Source of the DNA: Ignavibacteria bacterium
GTDB lineage: Bacteria > Bacteroidota > Ignavibacteria > Ignavibacteriales > Ignavibacteriaceae
Assembly (NCBI GenBank): GCA_017302895.1
Contig: JAFLBV010000001.1
Location: 744,001 to 808,000 of the forward strand
Length of the DNA: 64,000 bases
Reading direction: 5' to 3'
A program made the translations under genes and the position numbers. Under the pieces are notes generated by a model. The model ran no database searches and was not told the origin of the DNA. It worked only from the letters and a program-made list of their open reading frames with translations. Every line of letters starts with the position of its first letter. The first letter of the stretch is position 1. Shown one piece after another: positions 1-7,491 of the stretch.

Positions 1-774
1 ATCCCGGGTTGTACCCGGAATGGAGCTGACTATTGCCCTGTATTCCTTAAGGAGGTAGTTTAAAAGTGAAGATTTCCCCACATTTGGTTGTCCGACAAGA
101 GCCACATTCACGCCATCTCTGATAACCCTGCCAAATGCATATGATGAGAGAAGCTGGTCTATTTCGGAGATGATACTTGTGATTCTTTTGATCAGTTCAT
201 GCCGGTCAACAAATTCGATATCTTCCTCGGCAAAATCGAGTTCCAGTTCAACCAAAGAGGAGGTATTTACGAGCATGGAACGCAGTTCGTTTACTTTCGA
301 TGAAAGCAGACCATCCAGTTGATTTCTTGCTCCGCGAAGTGAAGCTTCGGAACGGGCTGAAATGAGCTCCATTACCGCTTCCGCCTGCGAGAGGTCGATT
401 CTGCCGTTCAGGAAAGCTCTTTTGGTAAATTCACCCGGCTCTGCATTTCTGATTCCAAGATCGTAAAGCAGTTCTGTAATCCGTCTGGTAATTGTCGGAT
501 TCCCGTGGCAGGAGATTTCTATCGAGTTTTCGCCTGTGTAGGAGTTGGGGGCCTTAAAAACTGAAACGACTACATCATCAACAATATTGCCATCGGGGGA
601 AATGATTTTCCCGTATTTAAGGGAGTGGGAAGCTGCATTTATGAGTGGCTGGTTACCCCGGAATATCCGGTCAGCGGCGGAAATTGCGTTTTCACCGCTG
701 ATCCTGATAACCGAAATGGCGCCAACTCCCGGCGGAGTGACTATGGCCGTAATTGTATCTTCTTTGAAATTCAT
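1..774 (-). CDS. mnmE: tRNA modification GTPase MnmE (TrmE), 5' part only
   Basis: With MnmG this GTPase installs the carboxymethylaminomethyl group on U34 of certain tRNAs in the cytoplasm. The first 258 codons are present and the rest lies beyond base 1. The start is ATG at 774; the protein opens [20 protein letters not shown], the usual N-terminal folate-binding domain, with [14 protein letters not shown] further on. The helical domain follows, then the G-domain P-loop GQPNVGKS at about residues 228-235. The visible sequence ends in the G2 segment SIPGTTRD. No strong Shine-Dalgarno is seen. The next gene in the same direction, the desaturase at 851-1843, is separated by an AT-rich 76-base gap. 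The identification is secure; only completeness is unknown. Confidence 0.96.
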   Translation of the reverse strand, partial: MNFKEDTITAIVTPPGVGAISVIRISGENAISAADRIFRGNQPLINAASHSLKYGKIISPDGNIVDDVVVSVFKAPNSYTGENSIEISCHGNPTITRRITELLYDLGIRNAEPGEFTKRAFLNGRIDLSQAEAVMELISARSEASLRGARNQLDGLLSSKVNELRSMLVNTSSLVELELDFAEEDIEFVDRHELIKRITSIISEIDQLLSSYAFGRVIRDGVNVALVGQPNVGKSSLLNYLLKEYRAIVSSIPGTTRD

Positions 775-850
775 AAGTTACAAAAATAAACAAATAAAAC
801 CGCAAAGAAAAATAAAGCCGCAGCGAGCTTATTATATAAAATAAATAATA

Positions 851-1843
851 TTAAATTGCAAACACTCTGTGGTATATGAAATCGAAAGAGAACGATTTTG
901 TGTCCACTCTTCTGTCGATATATTCTGCGACCTGTTTTAACCTTTTGGGGATGGCGAGCAGTTTATCCTGTGCGATTCTGCCGGCTTCATTCAATCCGGT
1001 CAGAGCCTCCACTTCCCAGAATTTCAGCACATCTTCGACGATCTTTTTATAGTCCCATGGACCATAAATTCCCGATCGTCTGACCACATCAGCCATTTCT
1101 TTAAAGTTGGGCATGCTTAAGCCCGGCATTTCGATCGAGGGAAGAATATGCAGAGCGGATTCAAGTGCTCTGTTGGTATCAATCGAAAGGAGGGACTTCA
1201 TGACCTTCCTGTAGAAAGCATAGTGTCGTGCTTCATCCGCAGCGATTGATGAGAGAATACCCTCGAGGAGTGGTTCATATTTCCCGGCAGTTTTCCCCGT
1301 ATTGCCATGGGTTACCTGGGTTGCCCTTTCCTGAAGGGAAGTGTAGGCAAAAACGCGATAGGGATCTTTATCCCATGCGGGTCTGAAACCTGCTTCCTGA
1401 TAGGCATACTGCATAATTTCGACGCATCTAAAATTAAAGAGGCGGGAGTCGCGTGCATAATCACGGAGAATTCCACCGTGCCTGTCTTCTTCAGCAGTCC
1501 AAATTGAGTTCCAGGTTTTCCAGACGCTTTCCTCACCGAGATAGGTTGCCAGGAGGCGGTGGAAGTGGGGCAATCCTTCCTCTGTCAGGAGACCAAGAGC
1601 AACTGCCACCCTTACAGAATCATCCATTCCTCTTGCCCGATCCCGGAGAATTTGGATATTTTTAACTTCATCATCACTCATCTTTTCATCAGCAGGAAGA
1701 AAATCACTGGGGAACCACAATCTTCTTTTTTGGAGATGCTCGTCCATCATTTCAGCCACTTCAGTCTCGAGAGTCTGCAACACCTCCGCTTTGCTTCTGC
1801 TTTCAGACTCAAGGCTTGGTGGGGAGTTCACGATTATTTCCAT
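851..1843 (-). CDS. acyl-[acyl-carrier-protein] desaturase, plant stearoyl-ACP desaturase type
   Basis: A 330-residue soluble di-iron enzyme of the ferritin-like fatty acid desaturase type 2 family, which inserts a cis double bond into acyl-ACP using O2 and reduced ferredoxin. The metal-ligand motifs are intact: EEDRHG (E118/E119, H122), the family signature YTSLQERATQVTHGN (around E172) and DEARHYA (E204, H207). Length fits the family. The start is ATG at 1843, preceded by GAAAGG. It diverges from the phosphorylase gene at 2042, and the shared 198-base intergenic region holds a palindrome and a 13-base direct repeat. An O2-dependent desaturase implies at least occasional aerobic growth. Family assignment is strong; substrate chain length and double-bond position cannot be read from sequence. 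Confidence 0.93.
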   Translation of the reverse strand: MEIIVNSPPSLESESRSKAEVLQTLETEVAEMMDEHLQKRRLWFPSDFLPADEKMSDDEVKNIQILRDRARGMDDSVRVAVALGLLTEEGLPHFHRLLATYLGEESVWKTWNSIWTAEEDRHGGILRDYARDSRLFNFRCVEIMQYAYQEAGFRPAWDKDPYRVFAYTSLQERATQVTHGNTGKTAGKYEPLLEGILSSIAADEARHYAFYRKVMKSLLSIDTNRALESALHILPSIEMPGLSMPNFKEMADVVRRSGIYGPWDYKKIVEDVLKFWEVEALTGLNEAGRIAQDKLLAIPKRLKQVAEYIDRRVDTKSFSFDFIYHRVFAI

Positions 1844-1851
1844 ATTTTACA

Positions 1852-1987
1852 ACCTTTCGGGTATTTATACCAGATGGTAATTATTTTCAAAAAGAATAAA
1901 AACAATAATTTTTGATAAATTAAACTTTAATATAATCATAGACTTCTTTTAAATGAGGGCATAAACGGTTGTAGACCTTTCGGGTAT
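1852..1987. promoter_or_regulatory. Divergent control region: direct repeats and palindrome
   Basis: ACCTTTCGGGTAT occurs twice in the same orientation, at 1852-1864 and 1975-1987. The first copy runs into the inverted repeat GGTAT-TT-ATACC at 1860-1871, just upstream of the desaturase start. The layout suggests a regulator site serving both divergent genes, but no regulator gene is adjacent. Part of the first copy is the desaturase Shine-Dalgarno on the minus strand. Confidence 0.35.
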
Positions 1988-2041
1988 AAAATTTCACATC
2001 AATTTTTGTTAAGTTTACAGGTTAAAATTTAGGAAAAATGG

Positions 2042-3346
2042 ATGAATCCGGTAGAAATCATAGTAAAGAAAAGAGACGGTCTTGAGCTGTCTGACAAAGA
2101 GATTGAATTTTTTATAAACTCCTACACACAGGGAAAAATTCCCGATTATCAGGCTGCTGCACTTCTAATGGCAATATTTATCAGGGGATTTTCAGCAAGG
2201 GAAACCAACACTCTTACAAAGACGATGCTTTACAGTGGAACCATAATCGATCTTTCAGACATCCCGGGTCAAAAAATCGGGAAGCACTCTACAGGCGGAG
2301 TGGGAGACAAAACTACTTTTATCATTCTTCCGATTGTTGTCGCCGCCGGCATCAAATCGCCACAGATATCGGGCAGAGGTCTCGGCCACACAGGTGGCAC
2401 CCTCGACAAGATGGAGGCAATTCCCGGATTAAACACCAGAATTGACATCAAGCAATACCGTGAAATTATGAAAAAGCAAGGCGGACTTATCATAGGTCAA
2501 ACCGCAGAAATTGCCCCTGCCGACAAGCTGCTTTACGCTCTTAGAGATGTTACAGGTGCCGTGCCGACAATTCCTCTCATCATTGCAAGCATAATGAGCA
2601 AGAAAATGGCTGAGGGAACTGACGGTCTTGTTCTTGATGTAAAAACAGGTTCGGGTGCATTTATGAAAACCCTGGAAGAGTCGAGGAATCTTGCCCAAGG
2701 TCTTCAGGGAGTGGCAAAGAGTTTTAACAAAAAGTGTATCGCAATGATTACTGAGATGAGCCAGCCACTCGGATATAAAACCGGAAACTGGAACGAAATT
2801 CAGGAATCCGCTGATATTCTGAAGGGATTTTATGTCGAAGATTTGTGTGAAATCTCATTCGCTCTCTCTGGTGCAATGATTATGCTCGGCGGAAAAGCAG
2901 AGACAATAGAGGAAGGAATTGAGATCTCCAGGAGAATGGTAAGTACAGGCAAGGCGTTCGATAAGTTCCTCGAGATCGTGGAAGCTCAGGGTGGGGACAT
3001 CAGTTTCGTTGTAAATCCCGAGAAATACCCCGTATCCTCAATAAGAGAAAAATTGTATTCTCCCGCAACCGGTTATGTATCAGCAATTAACGGTTATGAA
3101 ATCGGGATGTCGCTTATCGATCTGAAAGCCGGAAGAATGGCGAAGGAAGATGATATCGACTTCAAGTCAGGTCTGCATCTTCAGGCAAAAGTTGGAGAGC
3201 ATTACTACAAAGGACAGGAAATTGGCTACCTTGACGGTGAAGACCCTGAAAAGATAGAAGCTGTGAAGGAAAGGATACTGAACTCCATCTCATTCAGCGA
3301 AGAAAAGGTAGAGAAACTGAAGCTAATTAAGGAAATAATCTACTAA
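2042..3346 (+). CDS. pdp: pyrimidine-nucleoside phosphorylase / thymidine phosphorylase
   Basis: A 434-residue cytoplasmic enzyme of pyrimidine salvage that splits thymidine, deoxyuridine or uridine with phosphate to give base and (deoxy)ribose-1-phosphate. The phosphate-binding segment KHSTGGVGDKT and the family signature GRGLGHTGGTLDK are both present, as are the active-site stretch TGAVPTIPLIIASIMSKK and the C-terminal alpha/beta domain. Length matches the family. The start is ATG at 2042 behind AGGA; an ATG four bases earlier is out of frame. It stands alone, divergent from the desaturase. Pdp versus DeoA specificity cannot be settled by eye; the lysine-containing SKKMAEGTDGLVLDVKTG segment is shared by both. 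Confidence 0.93.
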   Translation: MNPVEIIVKKRDGLELSDKEIEFFINSYTQGKIPDYQAAALLMAIFIRGFSARETNTLTKTMLYSGTIIDLSDIPGQKIGKHSTGGVGDKTTFIILPIVVAAGIKSPQISGRGLGHTGGTLDKMEAIPGLNTRIDIKQYREIMKKQGGLIIGQTAEIAPADKLLYALRDVTGAVPTIPLIIASIMSKKMAEGTDGLVLDVKTGSGAFMKTLEESRNLAQGLQGVAKSFNKKCIAMITEMSQPLGYKTGNWNEIQESADILKGFYVEDLCEISFALSGAMIMLGGKAETIEEGIEISRRMVSTGKAFDKFLEIVEAQGGDISFVVNPEKYPVSSIREKLYSPATGYVSAINGYEIGMSLIDLKAGRMAKEDDIDFKSGLHLQAKVGEHYYKGQEIGYLDGEDPEKIEAVKERILNSISFSEEKVEKLKLIKEIIY

Positions 3347-3364
3347 GATTCAGAAAAATTTCTT

Positions 3365-3439
3365 AATTTTCAACTTGTCCTAATCTATATTAGGAGAATT
3401 GCGGGCTGTGACGCACTTTATTTTGAAAAGTTGAAAATT
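3365..3439 (+). promoter_or_regulatory. Nested inverted repeats in the GH13 leader
   Basis: A perfect 12-base inverted repeat (AATTTTCAACTT at 3365-3376 with AAGTTGAAAATT at 3428-3439) encloses a perfect 7-bp, 4-nt-loop hairpin (TCCTAAT/ATTAGGA, 3378-3395). The outer right arm ends one base before the GGAG Shine-Dalgarno (3441-3444) of the glycosidase. It could control translation or terminate upstream transcription. Confidence 0.4.
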
Positions 3440-3451
3440 TGGAGTTTAAAG

Positions 3452-6400
3452 ATGATTTTAAGGCTAAAGGAGATATACCCGGGTTGTGATCTTGACAAGT
3501 CCGTTCGCTATTTCCATGTCTCTAAAGAAGCCAGAGGTAAATACGCATTTGAAGAGGAACTGTTTTCACAGACAGGCACTCTTATTGTTGCCAATTTTGC
3601 AGCATCAAGGAGACTTGCGGCGAGAATCAACCGTAAAAGAACGGAAGAGAAGCTCACTGACAAACTTGTAACACCCGGGCAGATCAACGCTCTCGGATTG
3701 TTGCACGAACTCATTCACCTTGTGCTCAGAAATTATGAGCAGGTTCAGAATCCCGGCGTATTTTCCCGTACCGTAAATCATCTCTCCGAAATGCTCGGTG
3801 GCGACGACTTCGCAAAAGTGCTCGAAAGGTATGTGGAGGTTTTTCCGCCACTTTCTGTATATAAAGGCACCTCCACTGTAAAGGAATACCTCGCCGGCTA
3901 CACAGACAAAAAAGCCAACAAAGAAATCATAATTGAAGAATTGATTATTCTTCACCTCGAAAACTTAAATCCCGCATTCGACTCCCTTAAAGAAATGTTC
4001 AACAGCGCCCCGCTTGAAGAAGGAACCAAATATAAGGTTCTAATAAAAGAGGCGAAGACATTCTTCCAAAAAGAAGAACCGGCAGAGTTTTTTGGCATCT
4101 CTCTTATCGATGCACTTGAATCGGTAATCCTTTCAAATCCATACGAAATAGTCGAACAGCTAAAAAGTTTCAGGGCATTCTGGCCCCTCGGTCTCGACTT
4201 CCCCCTGGAAGACCTCGTCCTCCTCGGTTCCGATCTCCTGAAGGAAGATGCAAGACTCTTCCAGGGTGGCGGAGGCGGAAAAGGGACACCACCGGTACCC
4301 AAGTACGATTTCAACAAGGAATATGCAGCCAAACTGAAAGAGTCGCTCAAAAAAGGACAACCCGCACCGATCGATTTTGATGATGTGGAACTCAGTTTCA
4401 TGGTCGAGGAAGAGCGGTTCACTGAAGACATTGAGTGGATGCCGAATGTTGTTATGATCGCCAAGAATACTCTCGTCTGGCTCGACCAGCTCTCAAGAAA
4501 GTACGCGAGAAAAATTGATACCCTTGACAAAATTCCGGATGAGGAACTGGACGCACTTCAGAAATGGAATTTTAATGCCCTGTGGCTAATTGGTGTGTGG
4601 GAAAGATCGACCGCCTCGGCGAAAATAAAACAGTTTTGCGGAAATCCCGAAGCAGCTTCGTCTGCCTACTCCCTCTACGATTATGACATTGCCACCGAAC
4701 TCGGAGGCGAAAGAGCTTACGAAAATCTTCGTGACAGGTGTGCTGCCCGCGGGATAAGACTCGCAAGCGACATGGTGCCAAACCACACAGGAATTTACTC
4801 AAGGTGGATAATCGACCATCCCGAATATTTCATTCAGGCACAGGAACCACCATATCCGAATTACACTTTTTCGGGACCCAATCTCTCCGACAATCCCGAT
4901 ATAGAACTCAGAATAGAAGACCGCTACTACACCCGTCAGGATGCGGCAGTTGTATTCCAGCATATCGACAGAAGAAACGGAAAAACCCGCTACATCTATC
5001 ACGGAAACGACGGCACAAACATGCCGTGGAACGATACTGCCCAGCTTAACCTTCTCGATCCCGTCGTTCGTGAGGAGCTTATAAGAACCATCCAGAAAGT
5101 GGCATCAAAGTTCTCGATTATTCGCTTCGATGCGGCAATGATTTTAAGTAAAAAACATTATCAAAGGCTGTGGTTCCCTGCTCCGGGTGCCGGTGGAGCA
5201 ATCCCCTCCCGTTCAGATTATGCCATATCGAAACAGACTTTCCACAAAATGATGCCGAAGGAATTCTGGCGTGAAGTGGTGGACAGATTCAACGAGGAGA
5301 TGCCAAACACACTCCTTCTCGCAGAAGCATTCTGGCTGATGGAGGGTTACTTTGTAAGAAGCCTCGGCATGCACAGGGTTTACAACTCCGCCTTCATGCA
5401 CATGTTCATGAAGGAAGAAAACGACAAATACCGGAATCTCATCAGAAATACGATAGAATTCGATCCCGAGATTCTTAAACGGTATGTAAACTTCATGAGC
5501 AATCCTGATGAAGAAACTGCGATCAACCAGTTTGGTAAAGGCGACAAATATTTCGGTATCTGCGTCATGATGGCGACACTTCCCGGACTTCCGATGTTTG
5601 CCCACGGACAGATAGAAGGCTTTACCGAAAAATACGGAATGGAATACCGGAAGGCATATTACAATGAGTTTGTGGACGACCACCTCGTTGAAAGACACCG
5701 TAAGGAAATTTTCCCTCTCCTTAAAAAACGCTACCTCTTCTCACAAGTTAAGAATTTCGAACTCTTCGATTTCCACGACGACTACCGTCATGTAAACGAA
5801 AATGTCCTTGCGTTCACCAACAGGTTTGGTGAGGAAAAAACTCTCGTCTTCTTCAACAATTCTTTCTTCCACACTTCGGGAATGATTAAAAATTCCGTCG
5901 GAAAAAGGGTAAAACCACAGTATCTCGATTCCGCCGCAACCGAAGATAACTGGGAAGCCTCAAATGTTGAAGATCAGAAAGTCTCTCCCAACGAACTTGA
6001 GTTTAAGTCTCTTTCAACCGCACTTCAACTGAAAAGATACGACGGTTATTACTACACCTTTAAGGATATGATAACTGGCCTTGAATACATCAAGTCGGGC
6101 AGGGAAATCGATGATGACGGCTTTGGAATGACGCTGAACGGTTATGAATATCATGTCTATGTCGGCTTCAGAGAAGTGTTTGACACTGATGGAAGCTGGT
6201 TGCGTCTCAATCAGTTTCTGCACGGACAGGGCACACCATCTCTCGCACTCACCCTGCTGGAACTGAATCTGATAAATGTTCATCATGCCGTAATGGAATT
6301 CTTCAACAAGGAAATATTGCTTGAAATGAAGAAGTTCGCCGGTCTGGTTCCTGATCCTCAGCCAATCAATGAATTCAGCACAACTTTCACGATGAGGTTT

Positions 6401-7381
6401 GGGAATGTTCTGAACAGGATTGCGGAGTACAAAAAAGTACAGTTCAACGGCAACATTGTAATGTCATCTCTCAAAAAGGAATTGCTGGTTCTTAAAGGAT
6501 ACGCCAATTTTATCGACAGTCAGAGCGATGGTGTGAAAGGTTCTGCGAGAATTGATAACTTCTGGCTCCTGAACAAAAAAGAGGAACACCAGATATACAC
6601 CGATATTCTGATTCTCTATACTGTGGTGAAAAGACTCCTTATTACAATCGAGGAGGCAACGGGTGAAAAACCTGTCGAACTGTATGACTCGCTTCTTTTG
6701 GAAAAACCGCTGTGGCAGTCGATAATCAGACTTGGCGACAAGTATCAGGAAGCCAAATACGAATTCGATTTACTTAGAATTCTTGAATCAAGTGAGAATG
6801 TTTATACCCGAAAAGGTATATTTAATCCCGAAGGGAAGCAGGAATCACTGAATGACCAGTTGCCTACAATAACTCTTCTCCAGACGAAGGAAGTGAAGGC
6901 ATTCATCGGTGTGAATGAATTTCAGGGAATTAAATACTTCAGCAAAGAACAGTTTGTTCAGTTGATGACCTGGATTTATACACTAAATGGATTAAGGCAT
7001 GCGGAACGGGTCGTCAGGAAAAATTCCGAAAAAACGAAAGACCCTGTAAGCATCTTCAAACTTTTCAAATCGAAAGATTTTACTCAAAGCATTAAGACGA
7101 TGTCACAATATGTGGAAGGTCTCGTAGATCTCGCCATCCACTCAGGATACAGATTTGAGCCGTTCCTTCAGGCGATTCCAAAGCTTCACGATTCCATCTA
7201 TCAGCCAAAAGTTGAACCTGTAAAGACAGCAAAACCGGCAAAAACAGTGAAGGCAAAAACAAAAAAAGTTAAAGCAGAAGCAAAGCCATTAGCAAAGACG
7301 AAGAAAACAGAAAAGCCGGAATCAAAAAAACCGGCTCAGCCAAAGATCAAAAAATCAACTTCAGGTAAAAAGAAGAGCTGA
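3452..7381 (+). CDS. very large GH13 (alpha-amylase family) glycosidase with extra N-terminal domain and basic tail
   Basis: A 1309-residue protein with no signal peptide, so probably cytoplasmic. The start is ATG at 3452 with GGAG seven bases upstream; a TTG at 3431 lacks such a site. GH13 regions are readable: DMVPNH (D440), RFDAA (nucleophile D560), LLAEAFW (acid/base E625) and SNPDEE, where the usual NHD is NPD (D686). All three catalytic carboxylates remain. Residues 1-300 match no domain I recognise and contain an HELIH motif at 85-89. A long alpha-helical-looking region of unknown function follows the barrel (about 900-1255). The last 55 residues are almost only K, A, P, T, S and E, like a histone H1 tail. 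Alpha-glucan or trehalose-type substrates are likely, but the reaction cannot be named. Confidence 0.8.
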   Translation: MILRLKEIYPGCDLDKSVRYFHVSKEARGKYAFEEELFSQTGTLIVANFAASRRLAARINRKRTEEKLTDKLVTPGQINALGLLHELIHLVLRNYEQVQNPGVFSRTVNHLSEMLGGDDFAKVLERYVEVFPPLSVYKGTSTVKEYLAGYTDKKANKEIIIEELIILHLENLNPAFDSLKEMFNSAPLEEGTKYKVLIKEAKTFFQKEEPAEFFGISLIDALESVILSNPYEIVEQLKSFRAFWPLGLDFPLEDLVLLGSDLLKEDARLFQGGGGGKGTPPVPKYDFNKEYAAKLKESLKKGQPAPIDFDDVELSFMVEEERFTEDIEWMPNVVMIAKNTLVWLDQLSRKYARKIDTLDKIPDEELDALQKWNFNALWLIGVWERSTASAKIKQFCGNPEAASSAYSLYDYDIATELGGERAYENLRDRCAARGIRLASDMVPNHTGIYSRWIIDHPEYFIQAQEPPYPNYTFSGPNLSDNPDIELRIEDRYYTRQDAAVVFQHIDRRNGKTRYIYHGNDGTNMPWNDTAQLNLLDPVVREELIRTIQKVASKFSIIRFDAAMILSKKHYQRLWFPAPGAGGAIPSRSDYAISKQTFHKMMPKEFWREVVDRFNEEMPNTLLLAEAFWLMEGYFVRSLGMHRVYNSAFMHMFMKEENDKYRNLIRNTIEFDPEILKRYVNFMSNPDEETAINQFGKGDKYFGICVMMATLPGLPMFAHGQIEGFTEKYGMEYRKAYYNEFVDDHLVERHRKEIFPLLKKRYLFSQVKNFELFDFHDDYRHVNENVLAFTNRFGEEKTLVFFNNSFFHTSGMIKNSVGKRVKPQYLDSAATEDNWEASNVEDQKVSPNELEFKSLSTALQLKRYDGYYYTFKDMITGLEYIKSGREIDDDGFGMTLNGYEYHVYVGFREVFDTDGSWLRLNQFLHGQGTPSLALTLLELNLINVHHAVMEFFNKEILLEMKKFAGLVPDPQPINEFSTTFTMRFGNVLNRIAEYKKVQFNGNIVMSSLKKELLVLKGYANFIDSQSDGVKGSARIDNFWLLNKKEEHQIYTDILILYTVVKRLLITIEEATGEKPVELYDSLLLEKPLWQSIIRLGDKYQEAKYEFDLLRILESSENVYTRKGIFNPEGKQESLNDQLPTITLLQTKEVKAFIGVNEFQGIKYFSKEQFVQLMTWIYTLNGLRHAERVVRKNSEKTKDPVSIFKLFKSKDFTQSIKTMSQYVEGLVDLAIHSGYRFEPFLQAIPKLHDSIYQPKVEPVKTAKPAKTVKAKTKKVKAEAKPLAKTKKTEKPESKKPAQPKIKKSTSGKKKS

Positions 7382-7390
7382 TTTTTTTAA

Positions 7391-7491
7391 GAACCTCAGA
7401 GCTTAGGAACCTCAGGAGTACTTGAGTACTTGAGTACCTGAGTGATGGATTTGGATATTCGTGCTCAGATAATCAAGTACTCAGGTACTCA
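7391..7491. repeat. Octamer-repeat array A with 13-bp hairpin
   Basis: Seven contiguous degenerate 8-base units run from 7391 to 7446 (gaacctca, gagcttag, gaacctca, ggagtact, tgagtact, tgagtacc, tgagtgat). TGAGTACCTGAGT (7431-7443) pairs perfectly with ACTCAGGTACTCA (7479-7491), and the right arm includes the stop codon of the minus-strand gene. It lies between two convergent genes. Related arrays sit at 10291, 13774 and 59865. Confidence 0.8.

Noticed and set aside
3431..3451. TTG start of the GH13 protein
   Set aside because: It lies inside the inverted repeat and lacks a ribosome site; ATG 3452 has GGAG at seven bases.
7391..7491. CRISPR array
   Set aside because: Repeat units are 8 bases with no spacers and no cas genes are nearby; the structure is a palindromic tandem array.
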